Below are positions 18,001 to 27,359 of a stretch of DNA of 64,000 nucleotides, one piece after another. The stretch is from positions 372,001 to 436,000 of the forward strand of contig NZ_JATACI010000002.1 of the NCBI RefSeq assembly GCF_037892195.1. The letters run 5' to 3'. Both the position numbers and the translations under genes were made by a program. The first letter of the stretch is position 1, and the number at the start of each line of letters is the position of its first letter. The DNA comes from Yoonia sp. GPGPB17. GTDB lineage: Bacteria; Pseudomonadota; Alphaproteobacteria; Rhodobacterales; Rhodobacteraceae. The notes under the pieces were generated by a model. It saw only the letters and a list, made by a program, of their open reading frames with translations. It searched no databases and had not been told where the DNA came from.

Positions 18001-18915
18001 ATGTCGAGCAGGACAAACCCGAAAGTTGTTGTCCTTATGGGCGGCCCCTCGGCGGAACGTGAAGTTTCGCTCAGTTCGGGCCGTGAATGTGCGACGGCTT
18101 TGCGGGACGCAGATTGTGATGTGATCGAGGTCGATGCAGGCCCGGACGTTGCTGCGCGCCTGATCGAAATTGCCCCCGATGTTGTTTTCAATGCGCTCCA
18201 CGGGCGTTGGGGCGAAGATGGTGCCATTCAGGGCGTGCTGGAATGGTTGCAAATTCCGTATACGCATTCGGGCATTCTCGCCTCCGCGCTGACCCTTGAT
18301 AAACAGCGCACCAAGGATGTGTATCGCAAAGTTGGCCTGCCCGTTGTGGATAGCATTTTAGCATCAGCCGATGCGGTGCGTGCGGCCCATGTGATGCCAC
18401 CCCCTTATGTGGTAAAGCCCTACAACGAAGGGTCCAGCGTTGGCATCTACATCGTCGACGCCGATGCCAATGGCCCGCCACAACTGGCCGATGACATGCC
18501 TGATGAGGTGATGGTTGAAGCCTTCGCGCCCGGTCGCGAATTAACGACGACGGTCGTGGGTGATCGCGCGTTGACCGTCACCGATATTATCACCGATGGG
18601 TGGTATGACTACCAAGCGAAATACGCCCCCGGCGGGTCGCGCCATGAACTGCCCGCTGACATCCCCGCTGAGATTTTCGACGCTTGCATGGAGTATGCCC
18701 TGCGCGCCCACAATGCCCTTGGCTGTCGCGGTGTTAGTCGCACGGACTTCCGCTGGGATGAGGGGCGGGGTCTTGATGGCCTGATCCTGCTTGAAACCAA
18801 TACCCAACCCGGAATGACGCCCACATCACTCACGCCTGAACAGGCGGCACATGTGGGCATGACCTTCCCGGAGCTTTGCCGCTGGATGGTGGAGGACGCA
18901 TCATGCGATCGCTGA
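18001..18915 (+). CDS. ddl: D-alanine--D-alanine ligase
   Basis: Ddl makes the D-Ala-D-Ala dipeptide used by MurF, with ATP-grasp chemistry. The motifs GGPSAEREVSLSSG (N-terminal), VKPYNEGSSVGI, VEAFAPGRELT and the metal-binding LLETNTQPGMTPTS are all present in 304 residues. It is the DdlB type normally found between murB and ftsQ. It overlaps the start of ftsQ by 13 bases. Confidence 0.95.
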   Translation: MSSRTNPKVVVLMGGPSAEREVSLSSGRECATALRDADCDVIEVDAGPDVAARLIEIAPDVVFNALHGRWGEDGAIQGVLEWLQIPYTHSGILASALTLDKQRTKDVYRKVGLPVVDSILASADAVRAAHVMPPPYVVKPYNEGSSVGIYIVDADANGPPQLADDMPDEVMVEAFAPGRELTTTVVGDRALTVTDIITDGWYDYQAKYAPGGSRHELPADIPAEIFDACMEYALRAHNALGCRGVSRTDFRWDEGRGLDGLILLETNTQPGMTPTSLTPEQAAHVGMTFPELCRWMVEDASCDR

Positions 18916-19799
18916 TCCGCCGCCCGGTGTCTGACGCTGCCCCACACGACCCTGCGCCATCGCGGCTGGTCTATCGGTATCAGCGTTTGATGTTGACGCC
19001 GGGCTTTCGCGGAACTGTTCGGATTGGTGTCCCAATCCTGTTGATCGCTGCGATTGTTGGGTCGTGGTACTCTCAACCGGAAAACCGGGCTGAGCTCGCC
19101 GCGAGAATTGAGCAAACCAAGCAGAGCTTTCAGCAGCGACCGCAATTCATGGTGCAGAGTATGAATGTCACGGGCGGCGACTTGTCGGTGCTGACAGAAG
19201 TGGCGGAGCTGTTGCCAACTGCGTTCCCCATCTCGTCGTTCGATCTTGATCTGGAAATGATCCGCGCCGACATTGAAGCGCTTGATCCGATTAAATCGGC
19301 GAGTGTCAGGGTTGGGCAGGCGGGTGCATTGGAAGTGCGGTTGAACCCGCGCGTGCCGGTCGCTTTGTGGCGCGATGGTGCGACATTGCGGCTCATAGAC
19401 GCTGACGGTGTGCAATCCGGTCAGATCATCGCGCGCGCCGATCGGCTTGATCTGCCGCTGATTGCTGGCGATGGCGCGGAAGATAACATCGAAGAAGCGC
19501 TGAACCTCTTCGCCGCCGCTGGCCCGTTGATCGCACGAGTGCGCGGTTTGGTCCGCATGGGCGAACGGCGCTGGGATATGGTGTTGGATCGGGACCAGCG
19601 CATCATGCTGCCGGGTGACGATCCGGTGTCTGCATTGGATCGCGTGATCGCATTGAACGATGCGCAAGACATGTTGAACCGCGATGTGGCTGTGGTGGAC
19701 ATGCGCAATACCGACAGGCCGACACTGCGGATGAATGAAGAGGCCGCAGATGCGCTGCGCCGGGTGAACACAACGATAGATGATGGGGCGGACAACTAG
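18903..19799 (+). CDS. ftsQ: Cell division protein FtsQ
   Basis: FtsQ is a bitopic divisome protein that links early and late division proteins. A cytoplasmic tail of about 40 residues precedes one membrane helix (about 42-58, IGVPILLIAAIVGSWY), then the POTRA domain (FMVQSMNVTGGDL onward) and the beta domain (RVPVALWRDGATLRLIDADG). The ATG at 18903 has GGAGG in front and lies inside the ddl end; this gives 298 residues. One base... the stop TAG abuts the ftsA ATG directly. Confidence 0.9.
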   Translation: MRSLIRRPVSDAAPHDPAPSRLVYRYQRLMLTPGFRGTVRIGVPILLIAAIVGSWYSQPENRAELAARIEQTKQSFQQRPQFMVQSMNVTGGDLSVLTEVAELLPTAFPISSFDLDLEMIRADIEALDPIKSASVRVGQAGALEVRLNPRVPVALWRDGATLRLIDADGVQSGQIIARADRLDLPLIAGDGAEDNIEEALNLFAAAGPLIARVRGLVRMGERRWDMVLDRDQRIMLPGDDPVSALDRVIALNDAQDMLNRDVAVVDMRNTDRPTLRMNEEAADALRRVNTTIDDGADN

Positions 19800-21132
19800 A
19801 TGGGCGATCTTTATGACAGCCAACGGGCCATGCGGCAAATGCGCAAAGCGGCAATGCAGCGAGGCGTTGTAGCCATTTTGGATGTTGGTACCTCTAAAAT
19901 CGCCTGTCTGGTGCTGCGTTTTGACGGGCCAGAGCAGTTTCGCACGGACGGTGTCGGCTCGCTTGTTTAGCCAATCCCAGTTTCGCGTCATTGGGGCCGC
20001 AACAACCCGGTCACGCGGTGTCCGTTTTGGTGAAGTCGATGCCATGCAAGAGACTGAGCGCGCCATTCGCACGGCGGTTCAGGCGGCCCAAAAGATGGCA
20101 AACGTGCGTGTGGATCACGTGATCGCGTGTCTGTCTGGTGCGCGTCCGCGGTCTTATGGTTTGGACGGTACGCTGAATGTGTCCGGCGGGATGGTGACCG
20201 AACAGGATATCAGCCAGGTGATGGCTGCCTGCGACGTGCCTGATTATGGCGTAGATCGGGAAGTGCTGCATGCGCAGCCAGTCAACTTTGCGCTAGATCA
20301 TCGATCCGGGTTGTCTGACCCGCGTGGGCAGATTGGCAATGAACTAAAGACCGATATGCACATGCTGACGGTGGATGCCACCGCCGTGCACAACATATTC
20401 TACTGTATCAAGCGGTGTGATCTGGAATTGGCGGGAATTGCGTCATCAGCCTATGTCTCGGGCATGTCGTCATTGGTCGAGGATGAGCAGGAATTGGGCG
20501 CAGCCTGTATCGACCTTGGTGGTGGGTCCACCGGCCTGTCAGTCTTTATGAAGAAGCACATGATCTATGCGGATTCGGTGCGTATGGGCGGCGAACATGT
20601 GACCTCGGACATTTCGATGGGGTTACAGATTCCGATGCCAACGGCCGAACGGATCAAGACATTCTATGGGGGCGTTGTCGCGACCGGTATGGATGATCGC
20701 GAGATGATCGAGATTGGCGGCGATACCGGCGATTGGGAGCATGATCGCCGCACAGTCAGTCGGGCCGAGCTGATTGGTATTATGCGTCCGCGCGTCGAAG
20801 AGATATTGGAAGAGGTACGCGAACGTCTTGATGCAGCCGGGTTTGAGCATTTGCCCGGGCAGCAAATCGTGCTGACTGGCGGCGGGAGCCAGATCCCCGG
20901 TCTGGACGGATTGGCCAGCAAGATCCTGGGTCAGCAGGTGCGTTTGGGCCGTCCTTTGCGTGTGCAAGGCCTGCCGCAGGCCGCGATTGGACCGGCGTTT
21001 TCGAGTGCTGTTGGCCTCACGCTCTTTGCCGCAAACCCCCAAGACGAATGGTGGGATTTTGAGATTCCGGCCGAAAACTACCCGGCCCGGTCGCTGAAAC
21101 GCGCGGTAAAATGGTTTAAGGACAACTGGTAA
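19800..21132 (+). CDS. ftsA: Cell division ATPase FtsA, frame broken after codon 56
   Basis: FtsA is the actin-like protein that anchors FtsZ to the membrane. The ATG at 19800 opens a frame with the phosphate-1 motif AILDVGTSKIACLV, which ends at a TAG at 19968. The family sequence resumes immediately in another frame (SQSQFRVIGAATTRS). Removing one T from the TTT at 19965-19967 restores a protein of 443 residues, the expected size. Downstream motifs are intact: IDLGGGSTGLS, GGEHVTSDIS and VLTGGGSQIPG; the C terminus carries a likely amphipathic helix (RSLKRAVKWFKDNW) for membrane binding. As the gene is needed for division, I read this as a sequence error rather than a pseudogene. Confidence 0.9.
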
Positions 21133-21309
21133 TGCGCAACATCTTGCTCATCAGTCGAAATGCCGGGGGCAAGCGGAGGTTTTTGTCCAGATTTGGTGGC
21201 AATTTTGTGTTTTTGTCGTGACCTTTCGGCATCACTTCGTTAGTGTGAGTCTCAATAAGCAGTAATCGCCCGCGGGCACGGGCAAATAATAAAACAGGCG
21301 GATCGAGTT

Positions 21310-22902
21310 ATGACATTGAATCTTTCCCTTCCGGGGCACGAAGAACTGAAGCCACGTATCACTGTATTTGGTGTGGGTGGCGCGGGCGGTAACGCCGTGA
21401 ACAATATGATCGAGCAAGAGCTTGATGGGACAGAGTTCGTGGTCGCCAATACTGACGCGCAGGCGCTGCAACAGTCGCGCGCCGGTGCGAAAATCCAGAT
21501 GGGTCTGAAAGTGACTGAGGGTCTGGGTGCAGGCGCGCGCGCCACCGTCGGTGCCGCTGCGGCTGAGGAAAGCATTGAACAGATCGTTGATCATCTGGCT
21601 GGCGCGCACATGTGCTTTATCACCGCCGGTATGGGCGGGGGCACCGGAACCGGCGCTGCACCAATCATCGCGCAGGCCGCCCGTGAGCTGGGTGTGCTGA
21701 CCGTTGGCGTTGTGACAAAGCCCTTCCAGTTCGAAGGTGCCAAGCGCATGAAGCAAGCGGAAGAAGGCGTTGAAGCACTTCAGAAAGTTGTCGATACGCT
21801 GATCATCATTCCAAACCAGAACCTGTTCCGTCTGGCGAATGAGAACACAACCTTTACCGAGGCCTTCGCACTGGCCGATGATGTGCTTTACCAGGGTGTC
21901 AAAGGTGTGACGGACCTGATGGTCCGGCCCGGCCTCATCAACCTTGACTTTGCAGATGTCCGCGCTGTGATGGATGAGATGGGTAAGGCCATGATGGGGA
22001 CAGGCGAAGCTGATGGTGAAAACCGCGCCATTCAAGCCGCTGAAAAAGCCATCGCGAATCCGCTTTTGGACGAAATCTCGCTGGAAGGCGCCAAGGGCGT
22101 ACTGATCAACATCACCGGTGGTTATGACCTGACGTTGTTTGAACTGGACGAAGCGGCCAACAAGATCCGTGAAAAGGTCGATGGTGATGCGAACATCATC
22201 GTCGGTTCTACGTTGGATACAGGCATGGAAGGCAAGATGCGTGTATCCGTTGTCGCAACTGGGATTGATGCGATTGCGAAAGAATCAGAAACGCCTGTGC
22301 CGCGCCGGTCCATGGCTGCCCCATTGGCGCCAATTGCTGAAGTTCCTGCACCCGAGGCCGCAGCCGCCGTTACGGCAGTGGTAGAGTCTGCACCGGAACC
22401 CGTCGCACAGGAACGTACGTTGTTTGAAAACCTTGATGCGCCCGCAGAACCAGTCGCGGCCTACCAGCCAGCGCCTGCGCCCCAGCCTGCACCGGCCCCA
22501 CAACAGGTCTCAACCGATGACTTGCCGCCGCCCGCCTATACACCACGCCCCGAGCCTGCACTGACCGAGGCTGACAATTTTGTGGCACCACGTGCGACAT
22601 CCACACCGGGGACACCATCGCCAGAGGCATTGGCGCGTTTGCAGGCAGCAGTGAGCCGAGTGCCAAATGCGGATCCGGCGCCCCAGCAAGCACCAACGCC
22701 TGCAGAGGCGTCAGAGGCCGATAAGCCGCGTTTCGGGATCAACTCTTTGATCAATCGTATGACCGGTGCCCAGGCCGACGGTGCAGCACAACAGCCCGCC
22801 AGGACGCAGCCGCAAGTGACGTCGCTGCACCAGGAAAACGAGCAGGGTGATGATCAGGACAAGATCGAAATTCCCGCGTTCCTGCGCCGTCAGGCAAATT
22901 GA
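21310..22902 (+). CDS. ftsZ: Cell division protein FtsZ
   Basis: FtsZ is the tubulin-like GTPase that forms the division ring. The N-terminal GTPase domain shows [13 protein letters not shown] (about 21-33), the tubulin signature GGGTGTG at 109-115 and [22 protein letters not shown] in the T7 synergy region. Residues from about 320 to 510 form a long Pro/Ala/Gln/Glu-rich linker, followed by the conserved C-terminal peptide [10 protein letters not shown] that binds FtsA. Length is 530 residues, as usual in Rhodobacterales. A 177-base gap after ftsA probably holds its own promoter; it includes a GAGTC (GANTC) site at about 21246. Confidence 0.96.
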   Translation: MTLNLSLPGHEELKPRITVFGVGGAGGNAVNNMIEQELDGTEFVVANTDAQALQQSRAGAKIQMGLKVTEGLGAGARATVGAAAAEESIEQIVDHLAGAHMCFITAGMGGGTGTGAAPIIAQAARELGVLTVGVVTKPFQFEGAKRMKQAEEGVEALQKVVDTLIIIPNQNLFRLANENTTFTEAFALADDVLYQGVKGVTDLMVRPGLINLDFADVRAVMDEMGKAMMGTGEADGENRAIQAAEKAIANPLLDEISLEGAKGVLINITGGYDLTLFELDEAANKIREKVDGDANIIVGSTLDTGMEGKMRVSVVATGIDAIAKESETPVPRRSMAAPLAPIAEVPAPEAAAAVTAVVESAPEPVAQERTLFENLDAPAEPVAAYQPAPAPQPAPAPQQVSTDDLPPPAYTPRPEPALTEADNFVAPRATSTPGTPSPEALARLQAAVSRVPNADPAPQQAPTPAEASEADKPRFGINSLINRMTGAQADGAAQQPARTQPQVTSLHQENEQGDDQDKIEIPAFLRRQAN

Positions 22903-22946
22903 ATTGACATAAACCGTTGCGCCGACGTGACGTACCGTTGAACAAG

Positions 22947-22977
22947 AAGGCCGCAATCATGCGGCCTTTTTCTTTTG
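22947..22977 (+). terminator. Intrinsic terminator after ftsZ
   Basis: A perfect 9-bp stem AAGGCCGCA / TGCGGCCTT with loop ATCA is followed by a run rich in T (TTTTTCTTTTGTTT). This is a textbook Rho-independent terminator and marks the end of the dcw transcript. Confidence 0.92.
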
Positions 22978-23123
22978 TTTCGAGTGTGTTGCGGGTTCTG
23001 CCTTAGTCTTGCCACAGTTGGTGACAAAAGTGTTTCAGACCGTCGCAAAGAGTGAGTTGAGGCAACGGCTGTTGCACCCTAGTTGAGGGTAACAAGCGAG
23101 AATGCTGCAAGGGCGACATAAAC

Positions 23124-24041
23124 GTGCAAACAACATTGAAAACCGACGTCACTTTTGAGGGCACTGGTCTGCACTCCGGTGAATTCGTCCGTGTTGTCTT
23201 GCATCCTGCGGCGGCAAACAGTGGTATTGTGTTTCGGCGTTCCGATGTGACTGACCGTCCCAAGATGCGGGCCGATTTTCGCGATGTGATCGTTTCACCA
23301 TTGAACACGCGGCTGAGTAACGCAGATGGTGTGACTGTTTCGACAATTGAACATCTGATGGCCGCACTTGCTGGCTGTGGTGTGCATAATGCACTGGTCG
23401 ATATCGATGGCCCGGAAGTCCCAATCCTGGATGGCAGTGCCGCCAGCTTTGTGCGTGGGATCGTCGCGGCGGGGCTGACGCGCCTGTCTGCACCGTTGCA
23501 CGCAATAGAAATTTTGCGCGAGGTGTCTGTGTCAGAGGGCGGGGCGATGGCCACCTTGGCACCATCGACAACGCTTCAGATTGATTTCGAGATTGATTTC
23601 GCTGACGCGGCGATCGGTCGTCAGAAGAAGACGTTGAACATGGCCAATGGTGCTTTTGTGCGTGAGTTGTGTGACAGCCGGACGTTCTGCCGCTCTGCTG
23701 ACGTCGATGCCATGCGCGCCAATGGTTTGGCATTGGGCGGCAGCGTCGAGAACGCGGTTGTCGTTGATGGGGCCGATGTCTTGACACCCGGTGGCCTGCG
23801 CCACGCGGATGAGGCTGTGCGTCACAAGATGCTGGATGCCTTGGGCGATCTTTACACGGCGGGCGCGCCAATCCTTGGTCGCTATACCGGATCGCGTGCG
23901 GGGCATGCGATGACCAACAAGCTATTGCGTGCGCTTTTCGCGCAGCCTGATGCTTGGCGGCGCATCCAATGTGATGCGAAAATCGCAGCACGTTTGCCTG
24001 GTGTTGGGGTCAGTATGGCTGACTTGCACGCTGTCGCCTGA
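23124..24041 (+). CDS. lpxC: UDP-3-O-acyl-N-acetylglucosamine deacetylase
   Basis: LpxC is the zinc-dependent deacetylase that commits UDP-acyl-GlcNAc to lipid A. The start is a GTG behind AGGG. Zinc ligands and catalytic residues are in place: H77 in TIEHLMAAL, and H234/D238 in HKMLDALGD; the family opening TFEGTGLHSG is clear. At 305 residues it has normal length. It follows ftsZ after a terminator and is likely transcribed alone or with bamD. Confidence 0.94.
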   Translation: MQTTLKTDVTFEGTGLHSGEFVRVVLHPAAANSGIVFRRSDVTDRPKMRADFRDVIVSPLNTRLSNADGVTVSTIEHLMAALAGCGVHNALVDIDGPEVPILDGSAASFVRGIVAAGLTRLSAPLHAIEILREVSVSEGGAMATLAPSTTLQIDFEIDFADAAIGRQKKTLNMANGAFVRELCDSRTFCRSADVDAMRANGLALGGSVENAVVVDGADVLTPGGLRHADEAVRHKMLDALGDLYTAGAPILGRYTGSRAGHAMTNKLLRALFAQPDAWRRIQCDAKIAARLPGVGVSMADLHAVA

Positions 24042-24177
24042 TCTTGACCCACTGACAGTTGATCATCTTGCGTTCAAAAGGGCATTTTGCCCCCGATTTT
24101 TCTATGCTAGACCGACCGAAAGCCATAGCGATACCATCGTTGTGGCCAGCCTAGCATGTGTGAGTGAGGACGCAAGA

Positions 24178-25029
24178 ATGTCAGTCAAAAAGGGCCATGT
24201 CAGCCGTCGGATGTTCCGTTTTGGCGCAGCCATAGGCTTGGCCGTTTTGGCTGCATGTGGCAATAGTGAGCGGGGTGGTCAACCGCTGGACGATCTGACC
24301 GCCCAAGCCATTTTTGAGCGCGGCGAACGCCAGATCGAACGTGGCAACCCCGATGACGCTGCCTTCACCTTTGGTGAGATTGAGCGGCTTTATCCCTATT
24401 CAGAGTTCGCGCAGCGTGCATTGATCATGCAGGCTTTTGCTTATCACCGGGATGAAGATTACCCGAACAGCCGGGCGTCGGCACAGCGCTATATTGATTT
24501 CTACCCGGCCGAGGAAGACGCGGCGTATGCCGCCTATCTCTTGGCGCTTTCGTATTACGACCAGATTGACGAGGTTGGCCGCGATCAGGGTCTGACCTTC
24601 CAGGCGCTGCAATCTCTGCGCCGTGTGATCGAGCAATATCCTGACAGCGAATACGCGAGCACATCGGTACTCAAGTTCGACTTGGCTTTTGACCATCTGG
24701 CGGCCAAGGAAATGGAAATCGGGCGCTTTTACCTTAAGCGCGGCAATTATATCGCGGCGGTCAATCGCTTTCGCACCGTTGTCGAAGATTTTCAGACCAC
24801 ATCACATACGCCAGAGGCGCTGCACCGCTTGGTTGAAAGCTATCTGTTGCTCGGCCTGATCGAGGAAGCGCAGACAGCGGGCGCTATACTCGGCTTTAAC
24901 TACCAATCCAGCGAATGGTATGAAGCCAGCTTTGCTTTGCTGACGGGGCAGGGCCTGACGGCGGATGCCGCGGGGGACAACTGGCTGTCGTCGATTTATC
25001 GGCAGGTGATACGTGGTGAGTGGTTGTAA
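24178..25029 (+). CDS. bamD: Outer membrane assembly lipoprotein BamD
   Basis: BamD is an essential lipoprotein of the BAM complex that inserts beta-barrel proteins into the outer membrane. A signal peptide ends in the lipobox LAAC with the lipidated cysteine at residue 27. The mature part is built of TPR-like helical repeats (AIFERGERQIERGNPDDAAFTFGEIERLYPYSEFA and following). I start at the ATG at 24178, giving 283 residues; the frame is open further upstream but carries no signal or similarity. recN follows. Confidence 0.93.
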   Translation: MSVKKGHVSRRMFRFGAAIGLAVLAACGNSERGGQPLDDLTAQAIFERGERQIERGNPDDAAFTFGEIERLYPYSEFAQRALIMQAFAYHRDEDYPNSRASAQRYIDFYPAEEDAAYAAYLLALSYYDQIDEVGRDQGLTFQALQSLRRVIEQYPDSEYASTSVLKFDLAFDHLAAKEMEIGRFYLKRGNYIAAVNRFRTVVEDFQTTSHTPEALHRLVESYLLLGLIEEAQTAGAILGFNYQSSEWYEASFALLTGQGLTADAAGDNWLSSIYRQVIRGEWL

Positions 25030-25034
25030 TCATC

Positions 25035-25050
25035 GCGGGGGCGTCCCCGC
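25035..25050. other. Short GC-rich hairpin between bamD and recN
   Basis: GCGGGG and CCCCGC flank a four-base loop (GCGT), six bases after the bamD stop. There is no T-run, so it is not a strong terminator; it may only slow transcription or protect the bamD 3' end. Confidence 0.4.
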
Positions 25051-25065
25051 CCTTTGGGCTATGAC

Positions 25066-26718
25066 ATGCTCCGTGGATTAGACATCAGGGATATGCTGAT
25101 TATTGATCGGCTGGAACTGGCGTTCCAACCTGGATTGAATGTGCTGACCGGTGAAACTGGCGCAGGCAAATCAATTCTGCTGGACGCACTGGGATTTGTG
25201 CTGGGGTGGCGCGGTCGGGCTGAACTGGTGCGGCAGGGGGCTGACCAGGGCGAGGTGACGGCCTGGTTTGATTTGCCCGTCGGGCACCCGGTGTTTGCAG
25301 TTCTGGAAGAGGCGGGGATCGGTGCAGAGGATGAACTGATCCTGCGCCGGATCAATACCCGTGATGGCCGCAAGACCGCATGGGTCAATGACCGCCGCGT
25401 CAGTGGCGAGGTGCTGCGCAACCTGTCAGAGGTTTTGGTTGAACTGCACGGTCAGCATGATGATCGCGGGCTGCTAAACCCTCGCGGGCATCGCCAGATG
25501 CTTGACAGTTATGCGGGGCTGGAGGCGGCTGCAGACAAGGTCCGCACCCATTGGCGTGCGCTCAGTACGTCGCAACGCGAATTACAGACGGCAGAAGCAC
25601 AGATCGCCGAGGCGCGTGCAGAAGAGGACTATCTGCGCCACGCAGTAGCTGAACTGGATACGCTGGCACCGGAGGCCGGTGAAGAGGCGTCGCTGGATAC
25701 CAAACGCCGTCTGATGCAGGCCGCCGAAAAGATCCGTGCTGATATCATGAAGGCAGCGGATGCTTTGGGATTGCAGGGCGCTGAAGGCATGATAGGCGAT
25801 GCGTCTCGCTGGCTGCAAGGTGTGGCCGGTGAGGCAGAGGGCCGTGTTGATGCGCCGCTGGAGGCTCTAGAGCGGGTTCTTTTGGGGCTGGATGATGCGC
25901 AACGCGGTATCGCGGACTGTCTCGATTCCTTGTCGTTCAATACGTCAGAACTTGAAGAGGTCGAGGAACGCTTGTTTGCGATCCGTGGACTGGCGCGCAA
26001 GCATAACGTCCTGCCGGATGATCTGCGTGGCTTTGCAGATGATCTGCGCACACGTTTGGCCGTATTGGATGACGGCGCGCGCGATCAGGCAACTTTGATA
26101 GCTGCGGTGCAGGCCGCACAGGCCAGCTATGATCAGGCGGCCGCCGCATTGCGTCAGAAACGTCTGAAAGCTGCCAAGCGGTTGGATGCGGCCATGGCAA
26201 AGGAACTTGCACCGCTCAAAATGGAGCGAGCGGTCTTTACGACGCAGATCACACAAACCGAACAACCCGGTCCAGATGGTATAGATGTTGTAGCCTTTAC
26301 GGTTGCGACAAACCCTGGCGCACCGGCGGGTCCGCTGAACAAGATCGCGTCGGGCGGAGAACTGAGCCGCTTTCTGTTGGCGCTCAAGGTCTGTCTGACC
26401 GAAGGTGCCAGCGGGCTGACGATGATTTTTGATGAGATCGACCGGGGTGTGGGTGGGGCCACAGCCGATGCTGTCGGACGCCGTCTGGCCGAACTCGCCG
26501 ATGAGGGGCAGGTACTGGTTGTGACACACTCGCCTCAGGTTGCTGCTTTGGCCGGGCATCACTGGCGTGTTGAAAAGCAGCAAACCCGTTCGGAGACCCG
26601 ATCGACCGTGGTTGCATTGGATGTCGACGCAAGGGTGGACGAGATTGCACGGATGCTGTCCGGCGATACTGTAACAGATGCAGCAAGAGATGCAGCGCGT
26701 GCGTTGATGAATGCCTGA
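25066..26718 (+). CDS. recN: DNA repair protein RecN
   Basis: RecN is an SMC-like ATPase in double-strand break repair. The 550-residue protein has Walker A GETGAGKS at 29-36, a central alpha-helical coiled coil (about 150-370), the ABC signature SGGELSRF and Walker B MIFDEIDRGVGG near the C terminus. I chose the ATG at 25066 since homologues begin MLRGLDIRDM; a TTG four codons earlier is possible. I see no LexA-type box upstream. Confidence 0.95.
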   Translation: MLRGLDIRDMLIIDRLELAFQPGLNVLTGETGAGKSILLDALGFVLGWRGRAELVRQGADQGEVTAWFDLPVGHPVFAVLEEAGIGAEDELILRRINTRDGRKTAWVNDRRVSGEVLRNLSEVLVELHGQHDDRGLLNPRGHRQMLDSYAGLEAAADKVRTHWRALSTSQRELQTAEAQIAEARAEEDYLRHAVAELDTLAPEAGEEASLDTKRRLMQAAEKIRADIMKAADALGLQGAEGMIGDASRWLQGVAGEAEGRVDAPLEALERVLLGLDDAQRGIADCLDSLSFNTSELEEVEERLFAIRGLARKHNVLPDDLRGFADDLRTRLAVLDDGARDQATLIAAVQAAQASYDQAAAALRQKRLKAAKRLDAAMAKELAPLKMERAVFTTQITQTEQPGPDGIDVVAFTVATNPGAPAGPLNKIASGGELSRFLLALKVCLTEGASGLTMIFDEIDRGVGGATADAVGRRLAELADEGQVLVVTHSPQVAALAGHHWRVEKQQTRSETRSTVVALDVDARVDEIARMLSGDTVTDAARDAARALMNA

Positions 26719-26727
26719 AAACAAAGT

Positions 26728-26760
26728 GGGCGCCGCAACATTGCGACGCCCTGAACTTTT
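26728..26760 (+). terminator. Intrinsic terminator after recN
   Basis: GGGCGCCGCAA pairs with TTGCGACGCCC (one mismatch) and is followed by TGAACTTTT. It starts 10 bases after the recN stop. The short T-run makes it moderate rather than strong. Confidence 0.75.
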
Positions 26761-27359
26761 ACCGGTTACCAATCCCACTCATACTTGCATACCTCGGCCA
26801 CTCACCTCCGCGATACACATCGTTCATTTCTAGAAGCCCAAAAACGGACTTCCGGTAACATCAAGCACTGTTGCGATAAAGCTGGTCAGTACTTTTTTAC
26901 TCACTAACCTCTGAGGCATAACCCGCCTCGTCTCGCGAAAATACTAAGACAAGAGGTAGGCGGCAACCTGTACCAAAGTATGTCATATATGCTGACATAA
27001 CTATCAAGAGTTGATTTCTTAGCCGCCGTCAAATCACTCTAATTGCAGGAAATACCTACAAAAATGACTTAAATGCTCTTTTAAATAGCAAGATACGCTT
27101 TTTTGACTATCGGACCGGCATGAGGCCTGTTTTGTGAGTGACCCTAAGTCAGACTGATTTGTGATACACGCTGAGATTGCGTCCGAGTCGATAAAACTGC
27201 GCATTTTTGTCCGCTAAGCGCACCGTATGTTTCCGGCGCTATCCTGCGAAGTTTTTCTTGGAAGCGACTCAGCCATGCAGTAGGTGTTAGGCGAAGCCGG
27301 GGTTTGCACCCGTCGTCAGTGATCGACAGCGCCGAGCGGCGCGCAAGAAAGCCAACTGC
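26761..27359. other. Lower-GC gene-free region between recN and the ClC channel gene
   Basis: About 600 bases with no credible gene on either strand; GC is clearly below that of neighbouring coding DNA between about 26800 and 27130. It contains a spaced palindrome at 26979-26999. The last 150 bases return to normal composition. A reverse open frame that crosses 27144-27587 is mostly the shadow of the channel gene. No RNA gene recognised. Confidence 0.6.
26979..26999. promoter_or_regulatory. Spaced palindrome TATGTCA-N7-TGACATA
   Basis: Arms TATGTCA (26979-26985) and TGACATA (26993-26999) are exact inverse copies separated by seven A/T-rich bases. The dyad is typical of a dimeric helix-turn-helix regulator. 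It is about 360 bases from the next start codon, so the gene it serves is uncertain. Confidence 0.42.

Noticed and set aside
18609..20072. A 487-codon open frame on the minus strand
   Set aside because: It runs antisense through ddl, ftsQ and the ftsA start, which are certain genes; its protein shows no family features.
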